Below, one piece after another: positions 38,417 through 45,994 of a stretch of 64,000 nucleotides of DNA. A program made the position numbers and the translations under genes. Numbering within the stretch: position 1 is the first letter of the stretch; each line of letters starts with the position of its first letter. The DNA comes from Pseudoduganella aquatica (lineage in GTDB: Bacteria; Pseudomonadota; Gammaproteobacteria; Burkholderiales; Burkholderiaceae_D). The notes below the pieces were generated by a model. The model did not search any database. It saw only the letters and a program-made list of their open reading frames with translations, and was not told the DNA's origin. The DNA lies in the NCBI RefSeq assembly GCF_009857595.1, contig NZ_WWCU01000002.1, positions 124,001 through 188,000 on the forward strand. The letters run 5' to 3'.

Positions 38417-39769
38417 ATGCATACCCAAAAATTATCGACGCTGGAAAAAATCGGCTTCGGCGCCGGCGACATGGCCCTGAACGTGGTGATCTCATCCATG
38501 ATGCTGATCATCACCTTCTTCTACACCGACATCTACGGCCTGCACACGGCCGACCTGGCGATGCTGTTCCTGGTGGTGAAGTTCGTCGGCGCCGCCGCCG
38601 ACCTGGTGATGGGCCAGATCACCGACCGGTTCACCAGCCGCTGGGGGCGCTACCGCCCATACTTCCTGCTGCTGGCCGTCCCTTACGGCATCAGCGTGTT
38701 CTTCGTGTTCTCCACCCCGGACTGGGGCTACGACGCCAAGCTGCTGTGGGCCTATTCCACCTACATCCTGATGACCGTGATGACGGCGGGCGTCGGCATT
38801 CCCTACATCTCCCTGCCCAGCAGCCTGACCGCCGACCCGCAGGAGCGCCTGTCGGCCAACGGCTACCGCCTGTTCTTCGCCAAGATCGCCGGCTTCCTGG
38901 TCACCATCGTGGTGCCGGTGCTGGCCGAGCGCTGGGGCAGCGGCAATCCGGCCGTGGGCTACCAGGCGGCGATGGCCGTCATGGCCGCCATGGGCGTGGC
39001 GCTGTTCCTGTTCTGCTTCTTCACCACCACCGAGCGCGTCACCCACGTGGTCGAACGCCAGTCGCTGTGGGTGCAACTGAAGCTCCTGCTGCGCAACGAC
39101 CAGTGGCTGATACTGTGCGGCGTCTGCGTGACCGGCACCATAGGCTATGTGCTGCGCGGCTCCGTGGCCATCTACTACGCCAAGTACTACCTGGGCGGGA
39201 ACACCGCCGTGGTGTCCACCTTCATGTCCATCGGCGTGGGTGCGGCCATCTTGTCGATGATCGCCTCCACCTGGATCACCAAGTTCTACTGCAAGGTCAA
39301 GCTGTTCCGCTATACCCAGATCGGCGTGGCCGTCATCAGCGTGATGATCTACGCGCTGGTCAAGCCGGGCGACATCATGCTGGCCTTCGTGCTGTACTTC
39401 CTGCTTTCCTTCGTGGTGGACCTGCACGCGCCGGTGTTCTGGTCGGCCATCGCCGAGACCATAGACTATGGCCAGGTGAAGACCGGCAAGCGCGTCTCCG
39501 GCTTCGCCTTCGGCGGCATCTCCGTGTGCCAGAAAGCCGGCATGGGCATCGCCGGCGTGCTGGTGGGCGTGCTGCTGACCTGGTTCAACTACCAGCCTAA
39601 CCAGGAGCAGACCCCGTTCGCGCTCACCGGCATCGCGCTGATGCTGTCGATTATTCCCGGCTTCTTCCACTTCTTGATGGGCATGCTGATGTTCAAATAC
39701 CGCATCAGCGACCAGTACTACACCGAAGTGAAAGCCGAGATGAAATTGCAAGGCTATGTGGCAAACTGA
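38417..39769 (+). CDS. GPH-family sugar:cation symporter
   Basis: An inner-membrane symporter (450 residues, about twelve helices) of the glycoside-pentoside-hexuronide family (MelB/XynP relatives). The family signature between helices 2 and 3 is ADLVMGQITDRFTSRWGRYR followed by P. The ATG at 38417 is chosen over a GTG six codons upstream; GAGG precedes it. It lies 94 bp after the receptor and 22 bp before the GH43 gene, so it probably carries the arabino-oligosaccharide or arabinose that the receptor admits. The exact sugar and the cation are not visible. Confidence 0.9.
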   Translation: MHTQKLSTLEKIGFGAGDMALNVVISSMMLIITFFYTDIYGLHTADLAMLFLVVKFVGAAADLVMGQITDRFTSRWGRYRPYFLLLAVPYGISVFFVFSTPDWGYDAKLLWAYSTYILMTVMTAGVGIPYISLPSSLTADPQERLSANGYRLFFAKIAGFLVTIVVPVLAERWGSGNPAVGYQAAMAVMAAMGVALFLFCFFTTTERVTHVVERQSLWVQLKLLLRNDQWLILCGVCVTGTIGYVLRGSVAIYYAKYYLGGNTAVVSTFMSIGVGAAILSMIASTWITKFYCKVKLFRYTQIGVAVISVMIYALVKPGDIMLAFVLYFLLSFVVDLHAPVFWSAIAETIDYGQVKTGKRVSGFAFGGISVCQKAGMGIAGVLVGVLLTWFNYQPNQEQTPFALTGIALMLSIIPGFFHFLMGMLMFKYRISDQYYTEVKAEMKLQGYVAN

Positions 39770-39791
39770 ATTTTTAGAATTGGAGAACCCT

Positions 39792-40736
39792 GTGGCTGAA
39801 ATACTCAAGCCCCTGATCGAGCAACGCGCCGATCCCTATATCTACAAGCACACCGACGGCTACTACTACTTCACCGCCTCGGTGCCGCAGTACGACCGTA
39901 TCGAACTGCGCCGCGCCTCCAGCATCGCCGGCCTGGCCTCGGCCGAAAAAGTGGACGCCTGGTTCAAGCCGGACAGCGGCGCCTGGAGCGAGCTTGTATG
40001 GGCGCCCGAGCTGCACTACAACGATGGCGCCTGGTACGTCTACTTCGCCGCCGCGCCCAGCCGCGAGATCAAACACAAGCTTTTCCAGCACCGCATGTAC
40101 GCCATCCGCAACCAGAACGCCAACCCGCTGGAAGGCGAGTGGGAGTTCATGGGCCAGGTCGATACCGGCATCGACACCTTCTGCCTGGACGCCACCACCT
40201 TCACCCACAAAGGCCAGCTGTACTACCTGTGGGCGCAGAAAGACGTCGCCATCGAAGGCAATTCCAATCTGTATATCGCGCCAATGAAAACGCCGTGGCA
40301 GCTGGGCGGGCCGCCCGTGATGCTCAGCAAGCCGGAATTCGACTGGGAGATCCGCGGCTTCTGGGTCAACGAAGGCCCGTCGGTACTGAAGCGCAATGGC
40401 AAAATCTTCATCAGCTACTCCGCCAGCGCCACCGACGAGAACTACGCCATGGGCCTGTTGTGGGCCGACGAAAACGCCGACCCGCTGGACCCGGCCGCAT
40501 GGACCAAGCTGCGGCAGCCGGTACTGCAAACCTGCTACGAAGGCAAAGTTTACGGCCCGGGCCACAACAGTTTTACATACGGCGATGACGGCGAAGTGCA
40601 GTTGGTTTATCATGCGCGCACTTACACCGAAATCGTTGGCGACCCGCTGTGGAATCCGGACCGCCACACCTACGTCAAGCCGCTGCGCTGGGACGCCCAG
40701 GGCATGCCGGTGTTCGGCAAAGCATCGGAGGCTTAA
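39792..40736 (+). CDS. Cytoplasmic GH43 arabinosidase-type glycoside hydrolase
   Basis: A five-bladed propeller GH43 enzyme of 314 residues without a signal peptide, so it should act on imported oligosaccharides. Catalytic triad candidates are Asp14 (RADPYIY), Asp133 (FCLDATTF) and Glu194 (WVNEGPSVL). The GTG at 39792 with TTGGAGAA ahead is the likely start; an ATG at 39756 would overlap the symporter gene. The stop overlaps the epimerase start. GH43 includes alpha-L-arabinofuranosidases and beta-xylosidases; the locus favours arabinosidase. Confidence 0.88.
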   Translation: MAEILKPLIEQRADPYIYKHTDGYYYFTASVPQYDRIELRRASSIAGLASAEKVDAWFKPDSGAWSELVWAPELHYNDGAWYVYFAAAPSREIKHKLFQHRMYAIRNQNANPLEGEWEFMGQVDTGIDTFCLDATTFTHKGQLYYLWAQKDVAIEGNSNLYIAPMKTPWQLGGPPVMLSKPEFDWEIRGFWVNEGPSVLKRNGKIFISYSASATDENYAMGLLWADENADPLDPAAWTKLRQPVLQTCYEGKVYGPGHNSFTYGDDGEVQLVYHARTYTEIVGDPLWNPDRHTYVKPLRWDAQGMPVFGKASEA

Positions 40737-41791
40737 TGGAATTGCGTATTACCGAGGCGCCTTTCGGCGCCACAACGGACGGCGTGGAAGTCCAGCTCTA
40801 CACGCTGGCCAACCGTAATGGAACGACCGTCAAGATCACCAACTACGGCGGCATCATCACCGAACTGCATGTGGCAGACCGCGACGGTCGCCTGGCCGAC
40901 GTCACCCACGGCTTCGACAGCGTGGCGCCGTATTGCGGCGACGTGCCGTACTTCGGCGCCCTGATCGGCCGCTACGGTAACCGCATCAAGCATGGCCGCT
41001 TCGAGCTGGACGGACGCACCGTGCTGCTCGACGTAAACGACGGCGAGAACCACCTGCACGGCGGCGCGCTGGGCTTCCACAAGCAGGTGTGGGATGCCAC
41101 GCCGCTGGTGGCGCAGGACTCGGTCGCGCTGAAGCTCGTCTACCTGAGCCGCGACGGCGAGCAAGGCTACCCCGGTAACTTGCGCGTGGAAGTGGTGTAT
41201 GAGCTGAACAACGCCAACGAACTGAGCGTGCGCTACAAGGCCGAGACCGACCAGGCCACGCCGGTCAACCTCACGCAGCACGCCTACTTCAACCTGGCGG
41301 GGCATGGCGACATTCTCGGACACGAGCTTGCGATCCACGCCGACCGCTACACGCCCATCGACGGCAAATCGATCCCGCTGGGCGAGCTGGCGCCGGTGGC
41401 CGGCACGCCGTTCGACTTCCGCGCGGCGCAGACGGTAGGTTCCCGCATCAACGCACAGGACGTCCAGCTGGCCAACGGCAAAGGCTACGACCACAACTGG
41501 GTGCTGAACGGGCAGGACGGCGAGCTGGAACTGGCCGCTACGCTGCGCGATCCGCAATCGGGTCGCGTGCTGGAACTGTACACCCGCGAGCCGGGCCTGC
41601 AGTTCTACAGCGGCAATTTCCTGGACGGCAGCCTGAAAGGGAAAGGCCGCAGCTACGAATACCGCACCGGCCTGTGCCTCGAACCCCAGCACCACCCCGA
41701 CTCGCCCAACCACCCCGAATGGCCCAGCACCATCCTGCGCCCCGGTGAAACCTACTTCACCGAAACGCTGTACCGCTTTTCCGCTGGCTGA
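40736..41791 (+). CDS. galM: Aldose 1-epimerase (mutarotase)
   Basis: Interconverts alpha and beta anomers of aldoses, here probably arabinose, feeding the pentose dehydrogenase. 351 residues; the ATG overlaps the GH43 stop as TAATG and follows GGAGG. Family motifs: ITNYGGIITELHV, LIGRYGNRI, NHLHGG, the catalytic His in NLTQHAYFNLAGHG, YDHNWVLN and the Glu region GLCLEPQHHPDSPNHP. The epimerase is cytoplasmic and closes the first arabinose block; a double palindromic repeat follows. Confidence 0.95.
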   Translation: MELRITEAPFGATTDGVEVQLYTLANRNGTTVKITNYGGIITELHVADRDGRLADVTHGFDSVAPYCGDVPYFGALIGRYGNRIKHGRFELDGRTVLLDVNDGENHLHGGALGFHKQVWDATPLVAQDSVALKLVYLSRDGEQGYPGNLRVEVVYELNNANELSVRYKAETDQATPVNLTQHAYFNLAGHGDILGHELAIHADRYTPIDGKSIPLGELAPVAGTPFDFRAAQTVGSRINAQDVQLANGKGYDHNWVLNGQDGELELAATLRDPQSGRVLELYTREPGLQFYSGNFLDGSLKGKGRSYEYRTGLCLEPQHHPDSPNHPEWPSTILRPGETYFTETLYRFSAG

Positions 41792-41800
41792 GCAGATAAT

Positions 41801-41922
41801 GGCGGGTTACGCGGGGCGCGCCCCGCTAACCCGCCCTACGCGGTAATGGGAGACCGAGTCCCCCCTCCCACTGCAATGGGAGATCCGCGTAGGGCGGGTT
41901 AGCGCACAGCGCGTAACCCGCC
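41801..41922. repeat. Intergenic palindromic repeat, copy B (double)
   Basis: Same design as copy A: GGCGGGTTACG...TAACCCGCCCTACG (41801-41839) facing CGTAGGGCGGGTTAG...CGTAACCCGCC (41888-41922). The spacer holds a further ATGGGAGA/TCCC-rich segment. It sits between the convergent epimerase and alpha/beta hydrolase genes. Confidence 0.85.
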
Positions 41923-41937
41923 GTTGCAGGCGTGAGC

Positions 41938-42933
41938 CTAGCGCACTTTATCCAGCACTTCGTTGATCGCCTTCACCACCGCCTGCGGCTTTTCGGCCTG
42001 GATAATGTGGCCGGCGCCCGGCACCACACGCTCGCTGCCCCGTTTCGACAGTGCCGCCACTTCCTTGTGCATCTTGCGGTTCTCGTTTTCAAACGCCTTG
42101 TTCAAGGCGCTCTGCGGCTTGCCAGGCACCGCGAACGGGCTCACGCCGCGCGTGAGCACCAGCACGGGCATGTCGCCGAAGCTGCGCCGGGCCGCGCGCA
42201 ACTGGTCGCCGCCTTTGTCGAAATTAAAGTCTTCCGACACCGCCGCGCGCCAGTGTTTGGCGGACGACACCACGCCCAGGTAAGCCTTGGCCAGCTCGGG
42301 CCCGAAACCGTCCGGCACCTCGCCGATGCAGTTCTTCAGCTCATCGCTGCCCGGCTGGAAGCCTTTCTCCGCCTGCGCAGCGCACGCCTTCTCCATCTCG
42401 TTCTGCTGCGCATAAACCTGTTTCAGCTTGCCTTGCGAGGCCGCGTCCAGGCGTTTGGTCTCGTCTTCATGCTGCGGCTCCACCAGCACCAGCCCCTTCA
42501 CCTCAGCCGGATAGCGATACGAGTACAGCTGCACGTTCGCGCCGCCATACGAATTTCCCACCATCACATACGGCGGCGCAATGCCCGCCTTGCCCAGCAG
42601 CGCATGCAGGTCCTCCACCGCGTTGCCCGACACGCCCTCGCGCGGCGACGGATCGCTAAAGCCCAGGCCCGCGCGGTCATACACGCAGGCACGCGTGCGC
42701 TTTGCGATCTCCGGCTGCACGCCGACCCAGCTCCAGCCGGCGTCGGTGGACGGCGAGTCGAACACCACGGTGACCGGCCCGCTGCCGCTGCAATGCAGAT
42801 TCAATTTGCGCCCGCCGATGTCGATCATCTGCTGGGGCTTGGAGAAGGCGGATTGCTGGTCGAACGGGGCGGCTGCGGTGGCGGAGTTGGCCGCGCATGC
42901 GGCGAGGAGCAGTGCGAGGTTTTTGACGTTCAT
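41938..42933 (-). CDS. Exported alpha/beta hydrolase
   Basis: A 331-residue alpha/beta-hydrolase-fold protein with a short signal peptide (ending near NSATAAAP). The nucleophile elbow VGNSYGGANV (Ser), the oxyanion segment VVFDSPSTDAGWSW and the catalytic His segment VPGAGHIIQAEKP are visible. Ester or lactone hydrolysis is possible, but no substrate can be read. ATG 42933 has GGGAAGA ahead. It is in the block that separates the two halves of the arabinose locus. An aldonolactonase role would fill the gap in the pathway but is pure speculation given its export. Confidence 0.85.
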   Translation of the reverse strand: MNVKNLALLLAACAANSATAAAPFDQQSAFSKPQQMIDIGGRKLNLHCSGSGPVTVVFDSPSTDAGWSWVGVQPEIAKRTRACVYDRAGLGFSDPSPREGVSGNAVEDLHALLGKAGIAPPYVMVGNSYGGANVQLYSYRYPAEVKGLVLVEPQHEDETKRLDAASQGKLKQVYAQQNEMEKACAAQAEKGFQPGSDELKNCIGEVPDGFGPELAKAYLGVVSSAKHWRAAVSEDFNFDKGGDQLRAARRSFGDMPVLVLTRGVSPFAVPGKPQSALNKAFENENRKMHKEVAALSKRGSERVVPGAGHIIQAEKPQAVVKAINEVLDKVR

Positions 42934-43105
42934 GTCTTCCCGGGCATGTTGGTGAAAAACCAATTTTGGCACAAAATAATCAGGCGCAGGGAAATAGCGA
43001 AGCGCAGCGTTTGGGCATCGCCCATCAATGGCGCATAGGTCCCACATTTGCTGCGGCTTTGATCTATCGTAAAACCGCGCAACAAGCGGAGCTTAGACTT
43101 CATGA

Positions 43106-43768
43106 ATGGCTAATCGTGATCCAATTTGCGCTAGATATTTCAATCAGGCCGACATTTCCATTACATGGGACAGCTCGATAGGCAGTGAGCAACTCGAATG
43201 GGATGCAGTGACAATCGCAAAGCTCACGGGTGCGCCTGATGGAAGCAATATTTTGATTCGGCGCGGCGTTGGCAGCGTCGATTGCTTTGTGTTGACTGTG
43301 AAAAATGACGCTATATTCAAATATCCGTCTGAATACATCCTTTTCGGAGAGAGTCCTGCTGGGCGGCCGCAGCTCTTGATGGAATCAATTTATGTGCGTC
43401 CTGAGCTCAGGCGGATGGGCGTCGGGGTCCGGTCTGCAATGATCAGTTTGCTTGCTGCGAAGATGTTGGACTTTGCTACCGTCAAGCTTTTGGCCGCAGG
43501 CAGTGCGGCAAATCGTCGGATGTTCGTCGGCTATCATGTGTGGCCTCAACTTGGATTCGATGCCCCCTTGCCTGTTGAAAATTCACGAGCATTGCCACCA
43601 AGCCTGGCTGGCGCCGTTTGCCTGTCTGATTTGATGGTCTCGGAAGAGGGACGGCGCTGGTGGTACGATCATGGAAGTGCAATTGAAGTGGAGTTTGAGC
43701 TGGCAGACGGCAGTGCGAGCTGGAAATTATTTTCTTGCTACGCAAAGAGAAAAGGAGTTTGCTTATGA
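43106..43768 (+). CDS. GNAT-like acetyltransferase-domain protein (possible toxin)
   Basis: A 220-residue protein with a GNAT acetyl-CoA motif (ESIYVRPELRRMGVGVRSAM, with R-R-M-G-V-G) at about 93-112. A C-terminal part (GYHVWPQLGFD; EEGRRWWYDHGSAIEVEFEL) reminds me of GNAT-fold domains found as variable ends of polymorphic toxins; I could not verify this. The base composition is clearly more AT-rich than all neighbours, pointing to horizontal origin. An in-frame stop directly upstream fixes the start at 43106 or later; the ribosome site is weak. It overlaps the next small gene by ATGA, as toxin-immunity pairs often do. Confidence 0.65.
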   Translation: MANRDPICARYFNQADISITWDSSIGSEQLEWDAVTIAKLTGAPDGSNILIRRGVGSVDCFVLTVKNDAIFKYPSEYILFGESPAGRPQLLMESIYVRPELRRMGVGVRSAMISLLAAKMLDFATVKLLAAGSAANRRMFVGYHVWPQLGFDAPLPVENSRALPPSLAGAVCLSDLMVSEEGRRWWYDHGSAIEVEFELADGSASWKLFSCYAKRKGVCL

Positions 43769-43962
43769 ATCGAAATATTCATCGAAGCGTTTTGGAGCTG
43801 AAGCCCACGACTTTGGCTGAGCTGAGGGCCGCACTCGTCCAGGCGCGTGGATACGCGACTTATGCGATGGCGTTTGAGGAGGACATGCTTCCGCTGGGCG
43901 ATGATCTGCGTGCTCCCGCAATTGACCTGTCTATTTGCGGCCGGGTGGAGCCTGATTGCTGA
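43765..43962 (+). CDS. Small protein paired with the GNAT gene (65 aa)
   Basis: A 65-residue protein starting MNRNIHRSVLELKPTTLAEL, preceded by AAAGGAG and overlapping the GNAT stop (ATGA), so it is translationally coupled. It is acidic overall in the second half (AFEEDMLPLGDDLRAPAIDL) and ends with two cysteines. No domain is recognised. Its position and coupling suit an immunity protein or chaperone for the upstream product, which is inference. The sequence could also be cut short by the rearrangement that produced the remnant next to it. Confidence 0.55.
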   Translation: MNRNIHRSVLELKPTTLAELRAALVQARGYATYAMAFEEDMLPLGDDLRAPAIDLSICGRVEPDC

Positions 43963-43986
43963 GCGGCACCGCTACCTGATTGGCCG

Positions 43987-44124
43987 CTATGCGCCGCGCA
44001 GCGCTTTGCGGACCACCAGCTTCAAGCCGGACCAGATTTCGCTGACAGCGCAGACTTTGATGTCGACAAAGCCCAGCATCTTCGCCAGCGTCGTGCCTGA
44101 ATAGCCTGTGGGCTGCGTCGCCAT
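43987..44124 (-). pseudogene. DUF3052 gene with in-frame internal deletion
   Basis: The 45 codons join the usual DUF3052 N-terminus (MATQPTGYSGTTLAKMLG) directly to its usual C-terminus (FVDIKVCAVSEIWSGLKLVV plus RKALRGA). Family members I know are about 130-150 residues, so some 90 residues from the middle are gone while the reading frame is kept. There is no good ribosome site. It probably represents a deletion relic, although a 45-residue product is possible. Confidence 0.7.
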
Positions 44125-44135
44125 GGCCTGCGTGC

Positions 44136-44378
44136 TTATGCCCGGAACAGGTGGGCTGCCAGGAGGCCCAGCATGGCCAGGATGAGCGCGATGCCCATAT
44201 AGGCGCTGTTCATCATGAAGCGGCCCTCCCAGCTGCCTTCGCGCTTCAAACGCGAGTAGTAGGACCAGCCGCTGCCCGGTACGTAGGCGTTCTTCCTGCG
44301 GTGGCGGTAGTCGATAAGCTGGCACGGTATGCCGACCGCCACCACGAAGATCACCATGATGACTTTTAATATCAGCAT
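44136..44378 (-). CDS. Small two-helix membrane protein
   Basis: An 80-residue protein with hydrophobic helices at about 2-20 (LILKVIMVIFVVAVGI) and 57-76 (MGIALILAMLGLLAAHLF), joined by a basic, Tyr-rich loop (YRHRRKNAYVPGSGWSYYSR). Its ATG lies inside the end of the preceding gene (7-base overlap), so it is the last member of the YbaK-CPBP run. No family recognised. Confidence 0.65.
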   Translation of the reverse strand: MLILKVIMVIFVVAVGIPCQLIDYRHRRKNAYVPGSGWSYYSRLKREGSWEGRFMMNSAYMGIALILAMLGLLAAHLFRA

Positions 44379-44623
44379 TGCAGGCCCTTCAGTGTGGCGC
44401 TGGCGCGGAGGCAGCGGTCCAGCGCGGCTTGCACCTGCGCCGGATCGGCCTCGGCCGGGCGGCGCTGGAGTTCATCCACCGCCAGGTCTCCAGCCGCCAC
44501 GTCGGCCAGCAGCGCTTCCCATGCATCCGCGCCCACGTGCGCGCCGGACGCCCGGAAGAAGTCCAGTTCGACTTTCAGCCGCTGCTGGCCGAAGATCAGT
44601 TTGCCGATGGTTTCGTAGTCCAT
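44372..44623 (-). CDS. Hypothetical cytoplasmic protein (83 aa)
   Basis: A small, Ala/Asp/Glu-rich, probably all-helical protein (begins MDYETIGKLIFGQQRLKVEL; later AAGDLAVDELQRRPAEADPA). The start at ATG 44623 is favoured; a GTG two codons upstream is an alternative. It lies 20 bp after the CPBP protease gene and overlaps the following two-helix protein gene. No motif or family recognised. Confidence 0.6.
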   Translation of the reverse strand: MDYETIGKLIFGQQRLKVELDFFRASGAHVGADAWEALLADVAAGDLAVDELQRRPAEADPAQVQAALDRCLRASATLKGLQC

Positions 44624-44643
44624 GTCCACAATAGAGAAGAGGT

Positions 44644-45393
44644 TCAGCCCAGCAGCATGACGGAGCACAGGCTGGCGTTGTAGGCCGCATGCAGCAGCAT
44701 GCCGTAGACCAGGCCGTGCCGGATGCGGAGGTAGCTGAACACCAGGCCGCAGAACAGCTGCGGCAGCAGCAGTAGCGGCATCAGGAAGGCAGCCTTGTGC
44801 GAGTATTCGAAATTGCCGATGTGGATAATGGCAAAGGCGGCGGCGTAGGCCCACACCACCAGCGGATAGCGCCGCAGGAAGGCGCGCCCGCGCCGCATGA
44901 CCAGGCCGGGACGCGCCAGGTAGCGGCGGTACAGCCAGTCCATCAGCCCGATCAGCGCCATGGCGGCCGTCGCGGCCAGCGCAATCTGCCAGGTGCCGGG
45001 CCGCGTGACGATAAACAGCGCCGGCCCCAGGAACAAGGTGTAGCGCGCGCTGCGCAGCCCGGCCCGGAATGCCAGTTCCTCCACCACCGGCGCCATGAAC
45101 ACGGCCATCAGCATAAAGCGGGTATCGGTCGTGAGCGCGTATTTAATGGACGGGGCAAACTGCTCGAAGCCCAGCTCCAGCGGGATTTGCAGCATCGCCA
45201 CCGCCAGGCACAAGCCCCACAGCAGCAGGAAGCGGCTCAGCCATTTCCGCTCGCCGCGCAGGGTGCGGCGCGGCTTGCGCACGAAATCGGCAAACATGCC
45301 GACTTCGTGCTTGATCTCGTTCCACGTGCGCTGCCTTTCGGACAGCGGCGCGGCAACCGCTTCGTTTAGGCCGCCTGGCACACGTCCACCCAC
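44644..45393 (-). CDS. CPBP-family intramembrane glutamic protease
   Basis: A polytopic membrane protein of up to 249 residues with the CAAX-protease/bacteriocin-processing motifs: VVEELAFRAGL (EExxxR), FAIIHIGNF and MLLHAAYNA. These supply the catalytic Glu and His residues. Prokaryotic members act in bacteriocin self-immunity or membrane-protein processing. The GTG at 45393 overlaps the YbaK gene by 28 bp; a later start after the basic N-terminal region (around 45300) cannot be excluded. It is in operon with the YbaK gene and two small genes. Confidence 0.85.
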   Translation of the reverse strand: MGGRVPGGLNEAVAAPLSERQRTWNEIKHEVGMFADFVRKPRRTLRGERKWLSRFLLLWGLCLAVAMLQIPLELGFEQFAPSIKYALTTDTRFMLMAVFMAPVVEELAFRAGLRSARYTLFLGPALFIVTRPGTWQIALAATAAMALIGLMDWLYRRYLARPGLVMRRGRAFLRRYPLVVWAYAAAFAIIHIGNFEYSHKAAFLMPLLLLPQLFCGLVFSYLRIRHGLVYGMLLHAAYNASLCSVMLLG

Positions 45394-45830
45394 TGGCCCT
45401 CGGTCAGCGCGGCGATCTGCTCGGGGCTGATGCGCACCGCGCTGTGCACCGCACCGGCGGCCGGCAGCACCTCGTCATACTTGCGCAGCGAGGAGTCGAG
45501 ATAGACCGGCAGCGGCTCGGCCAGGCCGAAGGGGCACACGCCGCCCACCGGATGGCCGGTCATGCGCACCACGTCGTCTGCATCCATCATGCGGCCCTTG
45601 CCGAAAGCGTCCTTGAATTTGCGGTTGTCGATGCGCGCGTCGCCGCTGGCCACCAGCAGGATGGCGCGCCCGTCGCCCAGCCGGAAGGACAGCGTCTTGG
45701 CGATGCGGCCCGGCTCCACGCCGTGCGCCTCGGCCGCCAGCGCCACCGTGGCGGTGCTCACCTCCAGCTCGATAATCGGCAGATCCAGCTGTTTGGCGGC
45801 GAAAAAAGCGCGGACGGATTGCAGGCTCAT
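45366..45830 (-). CDS. YbaK/EbsC-family aminoacyl-tRNA deacylase
   Basis: A 154-residue stand-alone editing domain that hydrolyses mischarged tRNA in trans. Family segments: VEPGRIAKTLSFRLGDGRAI (with the key Lys), LLVASGDARIDNRKFK and MTGHPVGGVCPFGL. This type (with the GGVCPFGL segment) resembles the branch of YbaK-like proteins whose mischarged tRNA substrate varies. First gene of the four-gene minus-strand run; divergent from the arabinonate dehydratase gene. Confidence 0.9.
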   Translation of the reverse strand: MSLQSVRAFFAAKQLDLPIIELEVSTATVALAAEAHGVEPGRIAKTLSFRLGDGRAILLVASGDARIDNRKFKDAFGKGRMMDADDVVRMTGHPVGGVCPFGLAEPLPVYLDSSLRKYDEVLPAAGAVHSAVRISPEQIAALTEGQWVDVCQAA

Positions 45831-45903
45831 GGGCGTAAAAAAGAATGTTAGAGTTGTACAGATTATAAGCGTAAGGCAATTTTCACAGGCGATATCAATT
45901 TTA

Positions 45904-45931
45904 GTATCGATATCGATTTTTAATTCATTGG
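45904..45931. promoter_or_regulatory. Promoter motif with ATCGATATCGAT palindrome
   Basis: GTATCGATATCGAT... ending ATTCATTGG; contains the perfect 12-bp palindrome ATCGATATCGAT (45906-45917). It aligns without gaps to 35595-35622 (20 of 28 bases). It sits 63 bp before the arabinonate dehydratase start. TTTAGTAT also occurs on both sides (around 45900 and 45950). Confidence 0.4.
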
Positions 45932-45994
45932 AAAGACATCAATACCTTCTTTAGTATTCCACTATTGCAGTGCGAAAATTACAGGAGATTTTGC

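Noticed and set aside
43847..44104. Plus-strand frame continuing past the 65-aa gene
   Set aside because: Different frame from the coupled gene, no ribosome site, overlaps the DUF3052 remnant on the other strand.
43987..44325. 112-codon minus-strand frame containing the DUF3052 remnant
   Set aside because: The extra N-terminal part is antisense-like and overlaps the two-helix membrane protein; only the last 45 codons match a family.
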